Shown here in pieces: positions 1 through 13,700 of a DNA stretch of 64,000 nt; the stretch's first letter is position 1; the number at the start of each line of letters is the position of its first letter. The translations under genes and the position numbers were made by a program. This DNA comes from Dromiciops gliroides (taxonomy: Eukaryota; Chordata; Mammalia; Microbiotheria; Microbiotheriidae), in the NCBI RefSeq assembly GCF_019393635.1, contig NC_057861.1, positions 55,317,532-55,381,531 on the forward strand. The letters are read 5' to 3'. The notes under the pieces are model-generated. The model was not told where the DNA came from and made no database searches. It was given only the letters and a program-made list of their open reading frames with translations.

Positions 1-856
1 ACTGCTCCACAAACAAAAAAATACAGAGGCAAGTATCTTTTAAGGATGGAATGAGATTCTACAGACAGCCTGTACTGTACAAACCCCAATGCAAACCAGA
101 GGCACAAAAGGCAGAATGACAGTGATCCTTATCCCACCATATGGGACCCTCCAGACAGCCCATCTAAGGTGCTTCATTCAAGGCTATGTTCCACATTTTA
201 AGAGGGACCCTGGAGCACCATCAGGGGAGGGTGATCAAGAGAACCTAAGGTTTTACCACGGATGGAGCCATTGAGAAACTAAGGATATTTAGCCTGGAGT
301 AGATGCCCCCAAATGGGGAGAAGGAAGGGAGGGATGATGGCCGCCACTGTTAAATACATAAGGACTGAAGCACTAGACTTGTCCTGCTTGGTCCTAAAGT
401 GCAATGAGTAGAATCAACTCAACATAAAGGAACAGCCAACAAGAGCTATCTCAGTGGAATGTGATGCCTTGACAGGCAGCGAGTTCTCTATCACTGAGGG
501 TACCAAACAGAGTCTGGAGGGATCCTTGGCTGTGGTATACTCGCTTTAGTGGAGGTTAAACCCTATCCTTCTACATTATGAGAGTTTAACAATTCTGTGC
601 GAAGCTCAAGAACAGTCAGGATAAAGTGGAGCAACAAGATGCCTCCAAAAGGCTACCAGACGAAGCAGTACCTCCCATCTGGAAAAGTCCATTGGTATTT
701 GTGTTTTCAAATGAGCTGGGCCTGTGAGGTGTGCACTGCACTGCCCAGTTCCTTCAATCTAGGATAACTTAGAGAAGCCATCCTCTCCCACACTCAGGTA
801 CACCCCATTAAAGTCTCCTGATCACACCAAGGCAGACAATAATTTCAGGAGCTTAC
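1..856. other. SGTA intron 7 (partial); no feature recognised
   Basis: Sequence left of the exon 7 donor. I see no further SGTA exon, no SINE and no obvious LINE; the short open frames have no recognisable product. Confidence 0.6.
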
Positions 857-995
857 CGGGCTGGGTGTTTCCTTCATTTTCTGTTCAGCTATCTTGAGGT
901 TTGATTTGTATGTGTCATTGTCTGGGTCCAACTCCAGGGCTTTCTTATAGTAGACCACAGCCTCCGTGTGCTTGTTTAAGCTCGAGAGTGCTAAA
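857..995 (-). CDS. SGTA: SGTA exon 7: residues 166-212, TPR3 and capping helix
   Basis: The acceptor is TGTCCAG before 995 and the donor is CCCG/GTAAGC after 857. The 139 nt complete Gly166 and encode [20 protein letters not shown], then [18 protein letters not shown] and KMKETPSP, which is TPR3 plus the following helix. The exon ends in phase 0. The next exon, expected to begin with Gly-rich residues and the NNP region, is not found between 1 and 856. Confidence 0.96.
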
Positions 996-3900
996 CTGGA
1001 CAGAGGGAAGAAAGGAAGCAAACAGCTTTGACAAGGCCCAGAAAGAAGAGGCTCCATATCTACCCCACCCCAGCTCCATACTCCTCAGAGTTCTGCCACT
1101 GGCTAGCCTTCAGCCTCTCACAATCCACTAATTATCTTTTCTCCTCTTTTTTTATATTTTCTTCCAATTACATGTAAAGATAATTTTTACGTTTTTTTTT
1201 ATTTACAATTTTGAGGTCCAAATTCTTTCCCTCCCTCCCCACTCCCCTCAACAAGGCAAGCAATTTGATATAGGCCATACATGTACAGTCATGAAAAACA
1301 TATTTTTATATTACTCATGTTGTGAAAGAAAACAGACAGAAAGATAAAGCAAAAAAAAAAAAGTATGCTTCTATCTGCATTCAGACTCCATCAATTCCTT
1401 CTCCAGGCAGATAGCATTTTTTCATCCTGAGTTCTTTGGAACGGTCTTGGATCTTTGTATTGGTGAGAAGAGCTAAGTCATTCACAGTCGATCATCATAC
1501 AATACTGCTGTTACTGTGTACAATGTTCTCCTGCTTCTGCACGCTGTATTTTGCTCAGTTTATGTAAGTCTTTCCCAGGTTTTTCTGAAAGCATCCTGCA
1601 CATCATTTCTTATAACATAAGAGTATTCCATCACAATTACACATCACCACTTGCTTAGACATTCCCCAATTGATGGGCATCCCCTCAATTTCCAATTTTT
1701 TTTACCACCACAAAAAGAACTGATATCAATATTTTTGTACAAGTAGGTCCTTTGCCTCTTTCTTTTTTTTTTTTTTTAATAAGTCTGGGATACAGACCTA
1801 GTGATGATATCGCTGGGTCACGAAGTATGCAGTTTTATAGGCCTTTTAGGCAGGATTCCAAATTGCTCTCCAGAATGGTTCTACCAATTCAGAACTCTAC
1901 CAACAGTGCATTACTGTCCCAATTTTCCCACATCCCCTCCAACATTTATCATTTTCCTTTTCTGTCATATTAGCTAATTCATCCATTATCAACACTTATT
2001 AAGTGCCTGATGCATATATGCCCTGTGCACGCCTCTGGGGAAGCTACAAAGCTAAGAGTCTCATGGTCTGTCCTTCTAGGAATTTAAAATAATGCTCCAA
2101 GTAAGCATATCAATAACATTAAGGGGGAAGATAAGGCAAAGGTTGTTTCTAGATTTGTTTTTGGAGGAAGGGTGGCCAGGAAGGAGACTTCATGGGTGGT
2201 TGGGGTCATGGGGGGGGGGGGGGCCCCCCGACTCGGGAATCTGATCAGACTTGAAGGACCCATGTAATAGAGGTGCTTCTTATCTCATTTCAGGGAAAGA
2301 ATTAGTTAGAAAAGAGTGCTGATAGAAATGGAGTGGAGGAGATGCTCATCAATTGGAGAATGGCTGAAGAAGTTGTGATATATGACTGTGATGGAATACT
2401 ACTGTGCTACTGTGAGAGCACGATGCTCTCAGAAAAACCTGGATTTATATGAACTGCTGCCAAGTGAAGTGAGCAGAAGCAGGAGAACACGGTACACAGT
2501 AACAGCAATATTGTAATAATGACCAACTGTGAAAGATTTAGCTACTTTGATCAATGATTCAAGATAATTCCAATGGACTTATGAAAAATGCTATTCACCT
2601 CCAGAAAGAGAACTGATAAACTGAGTGTTACCTGAAGTATAATTTTAAACTTTTTGGTTTTTTCCCCCCCAACATGGCTAATATTGAAAATGTTTTACAT
2701 GATTTCACGCATATAGCTGATATATGGCTTGTCCTCTCAATGAGGAAGGGACTGGGGGGAAGAGAGAAAATTTGGAACTCAGAATTAAAAGAAAAACTAA
2801 ACTAAAAATAAATAATGAATTATTAGGAAGGAAAGAAACAGGTTCTGATAAAACCTAAGTTGTATATTTTATTCTTGTGTGGATCAATTAATTTCATACA
2901 GTTCTACTGCTAGAAATGGCATCCCAAACCTCAGGCATTCATGTGAATAATGTTCATTGTAAGGGAGCCTAGCCATACAATTTGCTTTATCACTGAAGGT
3001 CCATGTCCTATTAATGATGAGTTCTGACATCCCCGTGTGAAGGGCAGTACATTATTGGAAAATGTTTTTTATCTTTAACCAAAACAAATAATTATTCTGG
3101 AACATGGGGCTGGGAAGCATAGAGGTGGGGGACACCTAGGATTTTGCATCAATATTTAGTGATACAAAGGAGATGACTACTGCAGCATTCCTACTTTTGC
3201 TGACAAAGCTGAGCAGGCAGTGTGATCACTCCTCCTTCCAGTCCCTCCTAAACATACAACAGAGAAAAGGTAGTCTGACACAACACTTTTCAAAGGCTGC
3301 TGATTCTCGTCCTAGCATCAAGTTACTTGGCAGGCAGTATAGTCTAAAGCAATGAGAACTGACCAGGAGCCCAGAGTCAGAACTTGGCTCCATCGCTCTG
3401 GGTGACCTTGAGTCATCAGACATCATTGGGTTTCAGTTTCTTCACCTGTAGAATGAGTGGCTCACGCTAGAGATGATCTCAGGGGTTCCTTCCACTTCAT
3501 AATCTTCTGCTATTGTTGCATAGCTAGACATCTGAGTTGTCTGGGGGGTTCAGGGGTGCAATAATGGATGCAAGATTCCCATAAAGTCCTTAGCTATTTC
3601 TAACTAGAGCACAACTTGAAACCAGACAAATATAAGCCTGACTTTACCCCTGTGGGTTAAATAATCTTTCAATGGGGTTATCTCCAAGGTTCTGAGATTC
3701 AAAGAAAAGAATAAATGAGGTAATGAGGTAAGTCTGTAAAAGCCACCCTATAAACCAGTAGTGGTCTCACACCCAAGGCTTGGTTCTTATCCTCAGAGAA
3801 AACAGGCCTCCCCTCTGCCAGAAGAATGTAAATGTTCCCAGTACCTACCCCATTCTGCCATAGGCTTTGCTGTAGCAGGGATCTATGCCAATGGCTCTTT

Positions 3901-6900
3901 CACAGTCTCTTACGGCACCTGCATAATTTCCAAGTTTGCTGTAGGCAGCAGCTCTGGGGAGGACACAAGTTGTCAAAGTGTGAATGCTCATGCTCTGGCA
4001 AAAGCAGGTTGACAGCCAAAAGAAAAAAACAACTTAATCCCCTATGAAGCCAACTACCCATATATGTCTATTCACTTCTGCAGATGACCAGGTTTCTCCC
4101 TAGAGCAGAGCTGGCCTGGGTCACTTACATAATATATAATTGACTATATAGAAGCCACTGGACCTTTTTGAGCCTGTTGCTTCATCAAATCAATTTAATT
4201 GAATAAGCATTTAATAAGCACTTACTATAAGCCAGACATTTTTTTTTGGTGGGGCAATGAGAGTTAAGTGACTTGCTCAGGGTCACACAGCTAGTAAGTG
4301 TCAAGCGTCTGAATCCAGATTTGAACTCAGGTCTCCTGAATCCAGGGCTGGTGCTTTATCCACTGTGCCACCTAGCTGCCCTCTTAAACCAGACATTGTG
4401 CTAGATGCTAGGGCAACACAAGTAAAAATGGAAACAGTTCCCACCTTCAAGATGCTTACATTCTACAGGGGTACTTTGTAAAAATGGGAAGAATACCACA
4501 ACCTGTGGCACCTACCTATCTTGCAAGATTATCACAAAGCTCATGGGAGAGCTCATGTACATCAAGTGTATGTAAAGCCCTATATCAAAGTCAGTTATTG
4601 TTAGTACTATTACTTCCCTAAGATGTACATTGGAGCACCAATCTCAACATTTCTGAACAAGAATTTCTCTTGCCATGTTAAAAATAATCCAGGGGGGCAG
4701 CTGGATGGCGCAGTGGATAGAGCACCGGCCCTGGAGTCAGGAGTACCTGAGTTCAAATACGGCCTCAGACACTTAACACTTACTAGCTGTGTGACCCTGG
4801 GCAAGTCACTTAACCCCAATTGCCTCACTGAAAAAAAAAAGGAAAGAAAAAAAAAATAATCCAGGGGCAGTTAGGTGGTACAGTGGATAAAGCACCAGCC
4901 CTGGATTCAGGAAGACCCGAGTTTAAATCAGGCCTAAGACACTTAACACTTACTAGCTGTGTGATCCTGGGCATTAACTTTCATTGCCCTGCCCCCCAAG
5001 AACAAAAACAAAAAAACAAAAAAAACCCAAATATTAACTTATCACCTATACCTCGAAATGAACAGATCCATTTTAACATATATGGTCCTAGGGGCAGCTA
5101 GGTGGCGCAGTGGATAAAGCACCAGCCTTGGATGCAGGACGACCTGAGTTCAAATCTGGCCTCAGACACTTGACATTTACTAGCTGCGTGAGCCTGGGCA
5201 AGTCACTTAACTCCCACTGCCCTCAGACAGCTTACACTCTAGAGAAGCACTTTGATATAATATAGTAGAAAGAACAAGGGACTTAGAAGACTGGAGTCAA
5301 ACCCCAGCCATGACAATTACCAATGAAGTGACTATGTCCAACACTTCTGAGGCCATTAACCTTTGAACTATCACAGAGCAGTTGCTTTGTAAGCTGTAAA
5401 GAGCTATTGCAAATCTGAATAGTGTTATTAAGGTTGCACATAAAAAGAGAAACATGGGATGTGAGGAATCAAATGTCCAAAACTGCAATGAGCAGGAGGG
5501 CAGACCTGGGACTAAGGCAAACTTAAGCAAACATTTGCTAGCAAGGAACACTCTCAAGTGGAGTGGACCGACTTTGGATGAGGAGTGCTCCCCATGGCCC
5601 CTGACCACACCCCCACTAAGGTTTCTTGTTCAGGTTAGATTCAATTACTTTCTAAGGTAATTTCCACTTCTTAGGAAATGAGGAGTTTCTCTTTGTTCCT
5701 CTCATTAAGGTACAAAACTTGGCCCTAGCTACAAGCTCAGGTCAATTAAAACTCTAGGCAAAAGGCACATAAGGAGGCCATGACTTACACACTCCACAGA
5801 TGCTTTCATCTTACACGACTTACACGACTCTCACAATATCCCAGGGAGGCAGGTGCTATTGTTATCACCCCCATTTTAGGGACGAGGAAGCTGAGGCTGA
5901 GAGAGCATCTGGAACAAGACCCTCAGTCCAGAACGCTAGGCACTGTCCCATCTCACGGTCTACAGTGTGCTCCGGTGTGCGCTGGCTGCTACCGGGCCTC
6001 GTGCCCAGATCCTGACTCTTTGGCTTGGCTTCCTAAATGTGTTGGCTGGACCATCTGCAGGGTGCCCTAGGCTCCCAGCCAGAATTCCCGGCCTTATTTG
6101 TCTGCCCAAGACTAGTGGGCCTGAAGAGTCAGTCCCTCCCTTCCTAACTCTCTAGGACTGTAACTAGCTGACCCTGTGGGGACATGAGCACTGAATGACA
6201 GAACCTGCCACATCTGCACCCATTCTATCACACTCCCAGGCTGTTCCCACTTGTCACACATACTGGGATCAAAGCCCCAGAGTGAACAGGAACAGATGGT
6301 CATTGTTATCTGCATTTGGTAAGAGCACTAATTACCAAACTACTACTGCACTATGCTCCACCCTCTGGAAGAGAGGTTCTTAAGTTAGGGTCCATGAACT
6401 TGGGGTTTTTTTTATCAAATATAATTGGTTTCCTTTGTAATTCTCTATATTTTATTCATTTAAAAACTTAATTCTGAGAAGGGGCCCATAGGAGTCACCA
6501 GGCTATCACAGCAGGCCATCACACACACACAAGTTAAGACCTCTTGCACTAAAACTACAAAACACTAAAATTAAGAATTTAATATTATTACTGTACCCCC
6601 TCTACAACTAATGATGACAGAATTATTATCCTCTTCCTTAAAAGACTTTAGCTGAGCCAATATTACTAGGTTTTTCTAAAAGACAACTAAGCACACAGAG
6701 ACAGTACAAGTGCTAGCCCCACTTACGTGGCACAGTGTAACTGGTGATATGGATACAAAGAAAACCAGACTCCTATAGGGTCCTTTGGGAGCCTGGCCAA
6801 GCACTCTCCCTGGCCCTCAGGCTCCTACCAGTAAACCGGTAGGTGTGGGCTAAGGTGAGCTCAAATGTCATGACCCAAGTTCAGATCCTAGTCCTTCCTG

Positions 6901-9900
6901 ATTCTAATTAGCTGGGAGATCTTGAACAAATTCCTTAATCCAATCCTACATGCAAAGCTATTTAAGGGGATGGAGACAGGAAGACAAAACAAATCAAGGA
7001 ACTAAACTCTGGGAGTTTATTTTCTTCATGTGTAATTTCACAACTTATCTCAAAGTATTTTGTAAATGTTGTCATTATTTTTGTCTTTCAGGATTACAGA
7101 GTTCACTGCTTTAAGCAGAGTACAAAGCACATGTCTCCTCCTGCCCCAGTCCCCAGTGATCAAGTAGTCAGTACCTGTTGCAAAAATACACTGCATTGGC
7201 TGGATTTAATTCAATTGCTTTTCCATAAAAAGAGACTGCTGCTTCAAAATTTTCTATTTTCATTTGTTCATTTCCTAAAGGCAAAGAAAATATATACACA
7301 TTATATGTAGGCTGTAATGAAATGAATGTTTTAGATAATTTTTATTCATTAGTTAAGCAACATTTTAGTGAAAAGTTTTCAACTGTTTAACTCTGCATCT
7401 CTAAATTAAATTCATTTAATCAACATTTATAGCACACGGAGAGCCCTGAAGATGCAGTTAGACAAGACATAGTCCCCATTCTCATGTATAAACATCAAAC
7501 ACAGAAAAATACATGATATTACATAGTGTTTTAGAGGGGCAAAAAAAAAGGTCACATCAAGTCAAAGGTGAAAGTCATCTGTGATAATTACTAATAAGAA
7601 AATCTTGCTTTTCTTCAAAACTACCTCTAGTCAAGTCCCATTTTCTACTAGACTCCTTGCTATCCCTTCAACCAGATTTAAGGGAACATTATCATTATAT
7701 TCCAAGCAAGCAAGGAAATTCTCCTTCTAAGGAAAGCTTTCTGAGAAAACTTTTCAAACAGTTTCCCAGCTCCTGCTTTAAATTGAATCAAAGTCACAAA
7801 TTGACTTTCATGTCAATTTGTAAAACACTTATTAAACAGTTATGATCGACATGGTGACAAATAAGACACAGTATGTTTTATGTTACATATCTTCTCATGG
7901 TGCTTATATTATGGAAGGTGGAAAGGAGTAGATGATTACAATGCAAAAGAGACTTATTCCCCAATTTGTAAATGGTCAAAGAATATAAACATGAAGTTTT
8001 CAGACAGGGAGGAAAAGCAGTAAGCTCTTGGAACTCACGACACGATCGCTCAAAAAAACCTCCAAATAATGCCACAGGACAATTCCTGGAGCAGCAAAAC
8101 CCACAAAAGAACGGGCTGGGATCATTTTCCAGCCAAAGACAGCTTAGAAGGTTGGCAGGAGGGGCTGCTGTGCTTGGACAGGAGTGGAGCCCAACCCCAC
8201 AGCCATGCTGACACAGATCCAGTCCCAAGCAGGATGAGACAGAGAAAGAAAGAGACCCCCCCTCCCCAGAGCCTCTGAATCAGCTGCAGCGCCAGTGTCA
8301 TCTAGAACTAAGTTCACAGTCTGGTGAGAGGGCTGAGCCCTTGGCAGGGGAAAGATTACAGCCGTCTCTGTTGGTGCTGAGGTGGAACTTGGGTTTTTTA
8401 CTCCTGCTGGGAACCAGGAAGTAGGCTTGACTGGAGGTGGCCCAGGTGGGGGAGGGATGAAGGCTTGTCAGAGCTAACAACCACAGCACATAAAGTTTTG
8501 CTGTCTGGTTAATTAGCAAGTTGGCCTGGGGTTATCTATAGACCAGGGAACAGGACAGGCCAGTGAAGAATCTGCCCCTCCTTAAATCATACCACCTGGG
8601 ACCCCCTGAAGCTTGGAACAGTGCAGCCTGGAAACAGCACCCCAATTTAAGGAACTAAAAGTCAAGTAAAAGAAAGGCAGAATGAGCAGAGAAAGGTGAG
8701 TACCATAGAAAGTTTCTTTAGTGACAAGGAAGCTCAAGGTACACCCTCAGAAGAGGATTAGCAGTGTCAGCGCTCCTACATCCAAAGCTTCCAAGAAAAA
8801 TATGAATTGGTCTCAGGCCACAGAGGCACTCAAAAAGGACTTTTAAGATAAAGTAAGAGAGGCAGAGGAAAAAATGGAAAGAGAAATGAGAGTGATGCAG
8901 GAGGTTCATGAAAAAAAAGTCAAGTTTGAAAAGTCAAATTGGCCAAATGGAAAAGGAGCTACAAAAGCTCTCAGAAGAAAATCATTGCTTAAAAATTAGG
9001 ATTGAGCAAATAGAAGCTAATGACTTTATGAGAAATCAATCAAGACACAATAAAACAAATCCAAATGAATAAAAAAAGAGGGCAATGTGAAATATTTCCT
9101 GGGGAAAACAGCTGACCTGGAAAACAGATCCAGGAGAGATAATTTGAAAACTTTTGGACTACCTGAAAACCAGGATCCAGGAAATTGTCAGGGAAAATTG
9201 CCCTGATATTCTAGAAGCAGAAGGTAAAATAGAAACTGAAAGTTTTCAAAGAAATAAAAGCTATCATATGAAAAAATGCTCTAAATCATTCTTGATTAGA
9301 GAAATGCAAATTAAAACAACTCCAAGGTACTGCCTCACACCCTTAAGACTAGCAGAAAGAGAAAATGATAAATGTTGGAGGGAATGTGGGAAAATTGGGG
9401 CACAGTACTGAATGCATATTTGTTATGAGGGCTTTAGTTTTTTCTTTCGGTTGTTCAATTCGGGGAAGAGGGAACAGAATAGAGAGAAAATAAATGGTAA
9501 TCGGGAAAAAATAACTGAAATTTTTTTTAAAGTTCTTTGAGACAAGTGCTACAGAAGATTCAAGTAAGGGAATGTCATTTAGGGGTGGGGATAACATAAG
9601 GCCTTCTGAGAACAGGTGGAATCTTTAATGCAAGAGATTTTAAATAAGCAAAAATGCTAGGGAGTAGGCCATATTCCACAAAAGCCAGAAAGGACAGGAC
9701 AGATGAAAGAAAACAGTTAATCCCATTTTGGATGAAATTTAAAATATAAAGAGAGGAATACTAAGTGATAAGTGAAGCAAAGACAAGGAGGCAGGGGGCA
9801 GCTAGGTGGCACAGTGGATAAAGCACCAGCCCTGGATTCAGGAGGACCCGAGTTCAAATCTGGCCTCAGACACTTGACACTTACTAGTTATGTGACCCTG

Positions 9901-10690
9901 GGCAAGTCACTTAATACCCTCACTGCCCCACAAAAAAAAAAAAAAAAAGGCAAGGAGGCATTAGACTAAGGAGGGCCTTGTGGCCCAAGGCTATAGGATT
10001 CTGTCCTTTTCTTGACAGTAAATATGGAAGCACTGGTCTTCAGTAGAGACAGAACATGACCCCTTAATGTGGGTATCCCAAGGATCTGTTGTCATTTCTC
10101 TCACATGGCAATTTACATACAGAAGACCCCCAAACACATATCAAGTTCTAACTTCTCTGCAAAACATCAGACCCAAATCTTGAACTGTGTACAGAAGACT
10201 TCTATTTGCATGTTTTACTAGTACCACAAACTTAACCTGTCCAAAACCAAACTTATCTTTTCCCCAAAACTTCCTTCTAACTTTGTTATTTCCATCTATA
10301 GTATATACCACCATTCAGCTAGTCTTCCATGTTCATGACTGTGGGATTAACTTTGATTTTTTTCTTCTCTCTCACATCTCAAAATCAGTCAGTTCCATCA
10401 TCCCAGGATCTCATCTCCATCCCCCACCCCGGCCTTTATATTTCCTGTCACAACCATTCGGCAGCTCCCCTTATCATCACACATCATGACTAAGCTGTCT
10501 TAGTGGATGGTTTTACCATCCTTCATTCTTCTGGTGGAATAATTTTTATAAATATGTCATCATGTAGCTCCTCTGTTAGAAATTTTATTAGTAGCTCTCT
10601 ACTGTCCATCAAGCAAGGTTCAAAGTTCTCATCCTGGTATTCAAAGCTCGACAACATGACATCAGCTTTGTCTCCAGTGACCGTTCATTC

Positions 10691-10744
<54 letters not shown>

Positions 10745-13700
10745 TTTCTGTCTCTGTCTCTCTCTCTCACACATACACACACACACACACCATAAAGACT
10801 GCTCTCTCAACACACCATGCTTTCCGACTTCCAGGCCTTTCTTTGTTCTGTGCCCTGAAATGCCATCCCTCCAAATCTTCATTATGTAAATTCCAACCCA
10901 TCCTCAAATACACCTTCTAAGAAACCTTCCCTGACTCCCCCAGGACATCATATGGTACCCTTAGTATTGCTATACCCTAAGGCACTGTAAGGACAGTACA
11001 CAATAACACAGATTATCTATGCTTACCTCTTATCCCCCCATCCCCCAAACCAGATTATAACCTCAGTGAGGACAAGGACATGGGCCTTATCTAAGCTTTC
11101 TATCTCCCCCAGTTTGCAGTACTATACTCTCTGTACATAACAGGTACATAATAAATTAGATGTCAAATGAATGATCAGATCTTTGCCTAAATAAGAATAT
11201 TCTTACATAGGGCTGAAGAACACTCCTGCCTTCTTGTGCCCACTACACACACACACACACACACACACACGCGAATACTTCTACAATCTTTGGCTATTTA
11301 CAGGTAAACCTGTCACTCCTTGGAATCCTTCTTTACTTCATGGAGAAAACAGACTATATGTAGCTAAAATGGGAACTGCTAAAGCAGATGTCAGTCTGTT
11401 TTCTTTACCTTCAGTTTTTAGTCTCTCGGCTTCAGCTGTATCTTCATCAGAGGGGGAGGTGGGTTCAGAATTCCTCCGAATGTGGGGCATGTCTTTCTAT
11501 TGCAAGAAAAAACAAGTCATTTTAGGGAGGGACATTAATAGACAAGGACCTTTGTTTCCCCCACCCAACTTATTTTTCCCTGTTAAGTCCAGCCAGATTT
11601 TTTTTTTTACCCTCAAATGGATCTAAGAAGAAGGAAACAAATCCCAAATTGAAAATTTCATGAAATGAGGAGACTGGATTTTTATTTCAAAAAGATCTAG
11701 TATGCTCACTTTTCCTGTAGCAGCTTCAAATATTTCTGGCAGAGTTTGTGATACAGCTAGATCTCGGTCTTCAACAGTCACCCCAAATGCTGTCTCCAGG
11801 CACTGGATCGCAACTGGAAGAAATAGGGTTACTTCTTTTTAAGCATCAAAATACTTATTAAGAAGCACTCTGAAGCTTTATTTTCCAGGGAAAAAGAATA
11901 TAAGAGGCAGTCCTATTTTAACCTGTACACATATACTTATAATACTGCTGTATTCTGCTTGAATATTAAAAATATTTCTCCCCTATCTCAGCAATTCACT
12001 TCTACCAAAATCCATAGAAGACAAAGACTTAGATGTGCCCATAACAATAGAAGACGTTGTCTCCTTGAGTCACCCAAATTCTCCTAGACAAACAAGCCAA
12101 GAATCCATTTTGCTGACATCATCAGATCACCACGTAGTCATAATACATTCTTTTAGGAACAGCATGTTGTGAACAAGGTTACTTTGGCATGGGACAACTT
12201 CTGATCTGACATGAGGAAATGTGTCTCTCTACTCTGCCAGGCTTCCAAACAAATGTGGATGTGATACATTTAACAAGTCAATTACAAAGCCAGATTTTTA
12301 TCTGCTTAAAGTCACTGCCACTTGACTTTTATTTTGGAGCATGGGCTTTAAAGCTGAAGGGCCCTTTGACATCATCTAATTCAGCCCTCCCCCCCTCCCA
12401 ATTTTAGAAAAAATTGTAGGGAAGGAAAGTAACACAGCCATTCAGGGGAAGATCCAGGCTTTGAATCAAAGTCACGAGTATAAAGCTGGGGTTCTTCCCA
12501 TGATACCAGCTCCTCTACAACAAATTTTCTATACAAGATAAGGTTATTATTTCACAACACCAGAAAAAGGTGAAATTTATAACTATCCTTTATGTTGAAA
12601 GGACATCAAAAGGATCCATGCATGGCTAGAACAATGTAATATGTTTGAGATTTTCTAGCATTAACAATTGCTCCTGAGTCAGCATTATCAACAATCTGAG
12701 GAGAAAGTTCAATGATGATTCAATAGAACTTAAAAAGACTGACAACTTCCTTTAACCCCTGGGTTTTGGCCATACTGGTGTTAACCAGTCTAAATAAAAG
12801 ATGGATCCTAACTGCAGAGAACTCAATGAGCAATTAAAACACAAATGGTGTGTATAAGAGCACAACCACAATTTCCTGTGTACAACAAGTGACAATAACA
12901 CTATTACTAAAGATCAAAAAGGAGATGAATTGCTCATATAACACTAGCAGTAAAGAGTAAAGTTCATCTGGAAGACCAAAAGAGGTCTAGAATCTCCAGG
13001 GAATTAATGGAGGAAAATATAAACAAAGGAGGCAGGCATCATGTTACCAGACCTCAGACGATTATAAAGTAGTAATCACCAAATTACTTGGTACTAATTT
13101 AGAAAAAAAATAGACTAGACGAATGGATAAGACTACATAAGCAAAAAACGGAAGCAATCAAAAACGGTTCAATGTTTGATAAACCTAAGAACATAAAACA
13201 GGACTCCCTTTTTGTCAAACTGCTGGGAAAACTCACAAGAAGTTTGGGAGAAATTCACTTTAGACCAACATGTTCTATAAACCACAATAAGCTAAAAATA
13301 TATATGCAAACTGAATATGAAAGGTCAGAAAGGCACAATAAAAAAAACTTAAGAGAACCAAATCAGGTACTTTTGGGGGTGGCTAGGTGGAGCAGTGGAT
13401 AAAGCACTGGCCCTGGATTCAGGAGTACCGAGTTCAAATCCGGCCTCAGATACTTGACATTTACTAGCTGTGTGACCCTGGGCAAGTCACTTAACCCCCA
13501 ATGCCCCGCACAAAAAAAAAAAAAAAAAGCAGGTACTTTTCACAACTACAGCTGGGGGAGAATACTTAATAAGAAAGAAATCATAAAAGATAAAACAGAA
13601 AATTATTAATCTTTTGCATGAATAAATGAATTAAGATATAAATACTAAAGAAAAAAGTAGGAAAAATATTTGCATCAAATGTCACTGACAAAATTCCAAT

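Noticed and set aside
1-856. SGTA exon 8 (Gly-rich start and NNP region)
   Set aside because: No sequence encoding it is found on the minus strand here; it must lie left of the window.
4610-4859. Recurring peptides [20 protein letters not shown] and [20 protein letters not shown] across many frames
   Set aside because: These are the two-strand translations of the SINE body and have no protein meaning.
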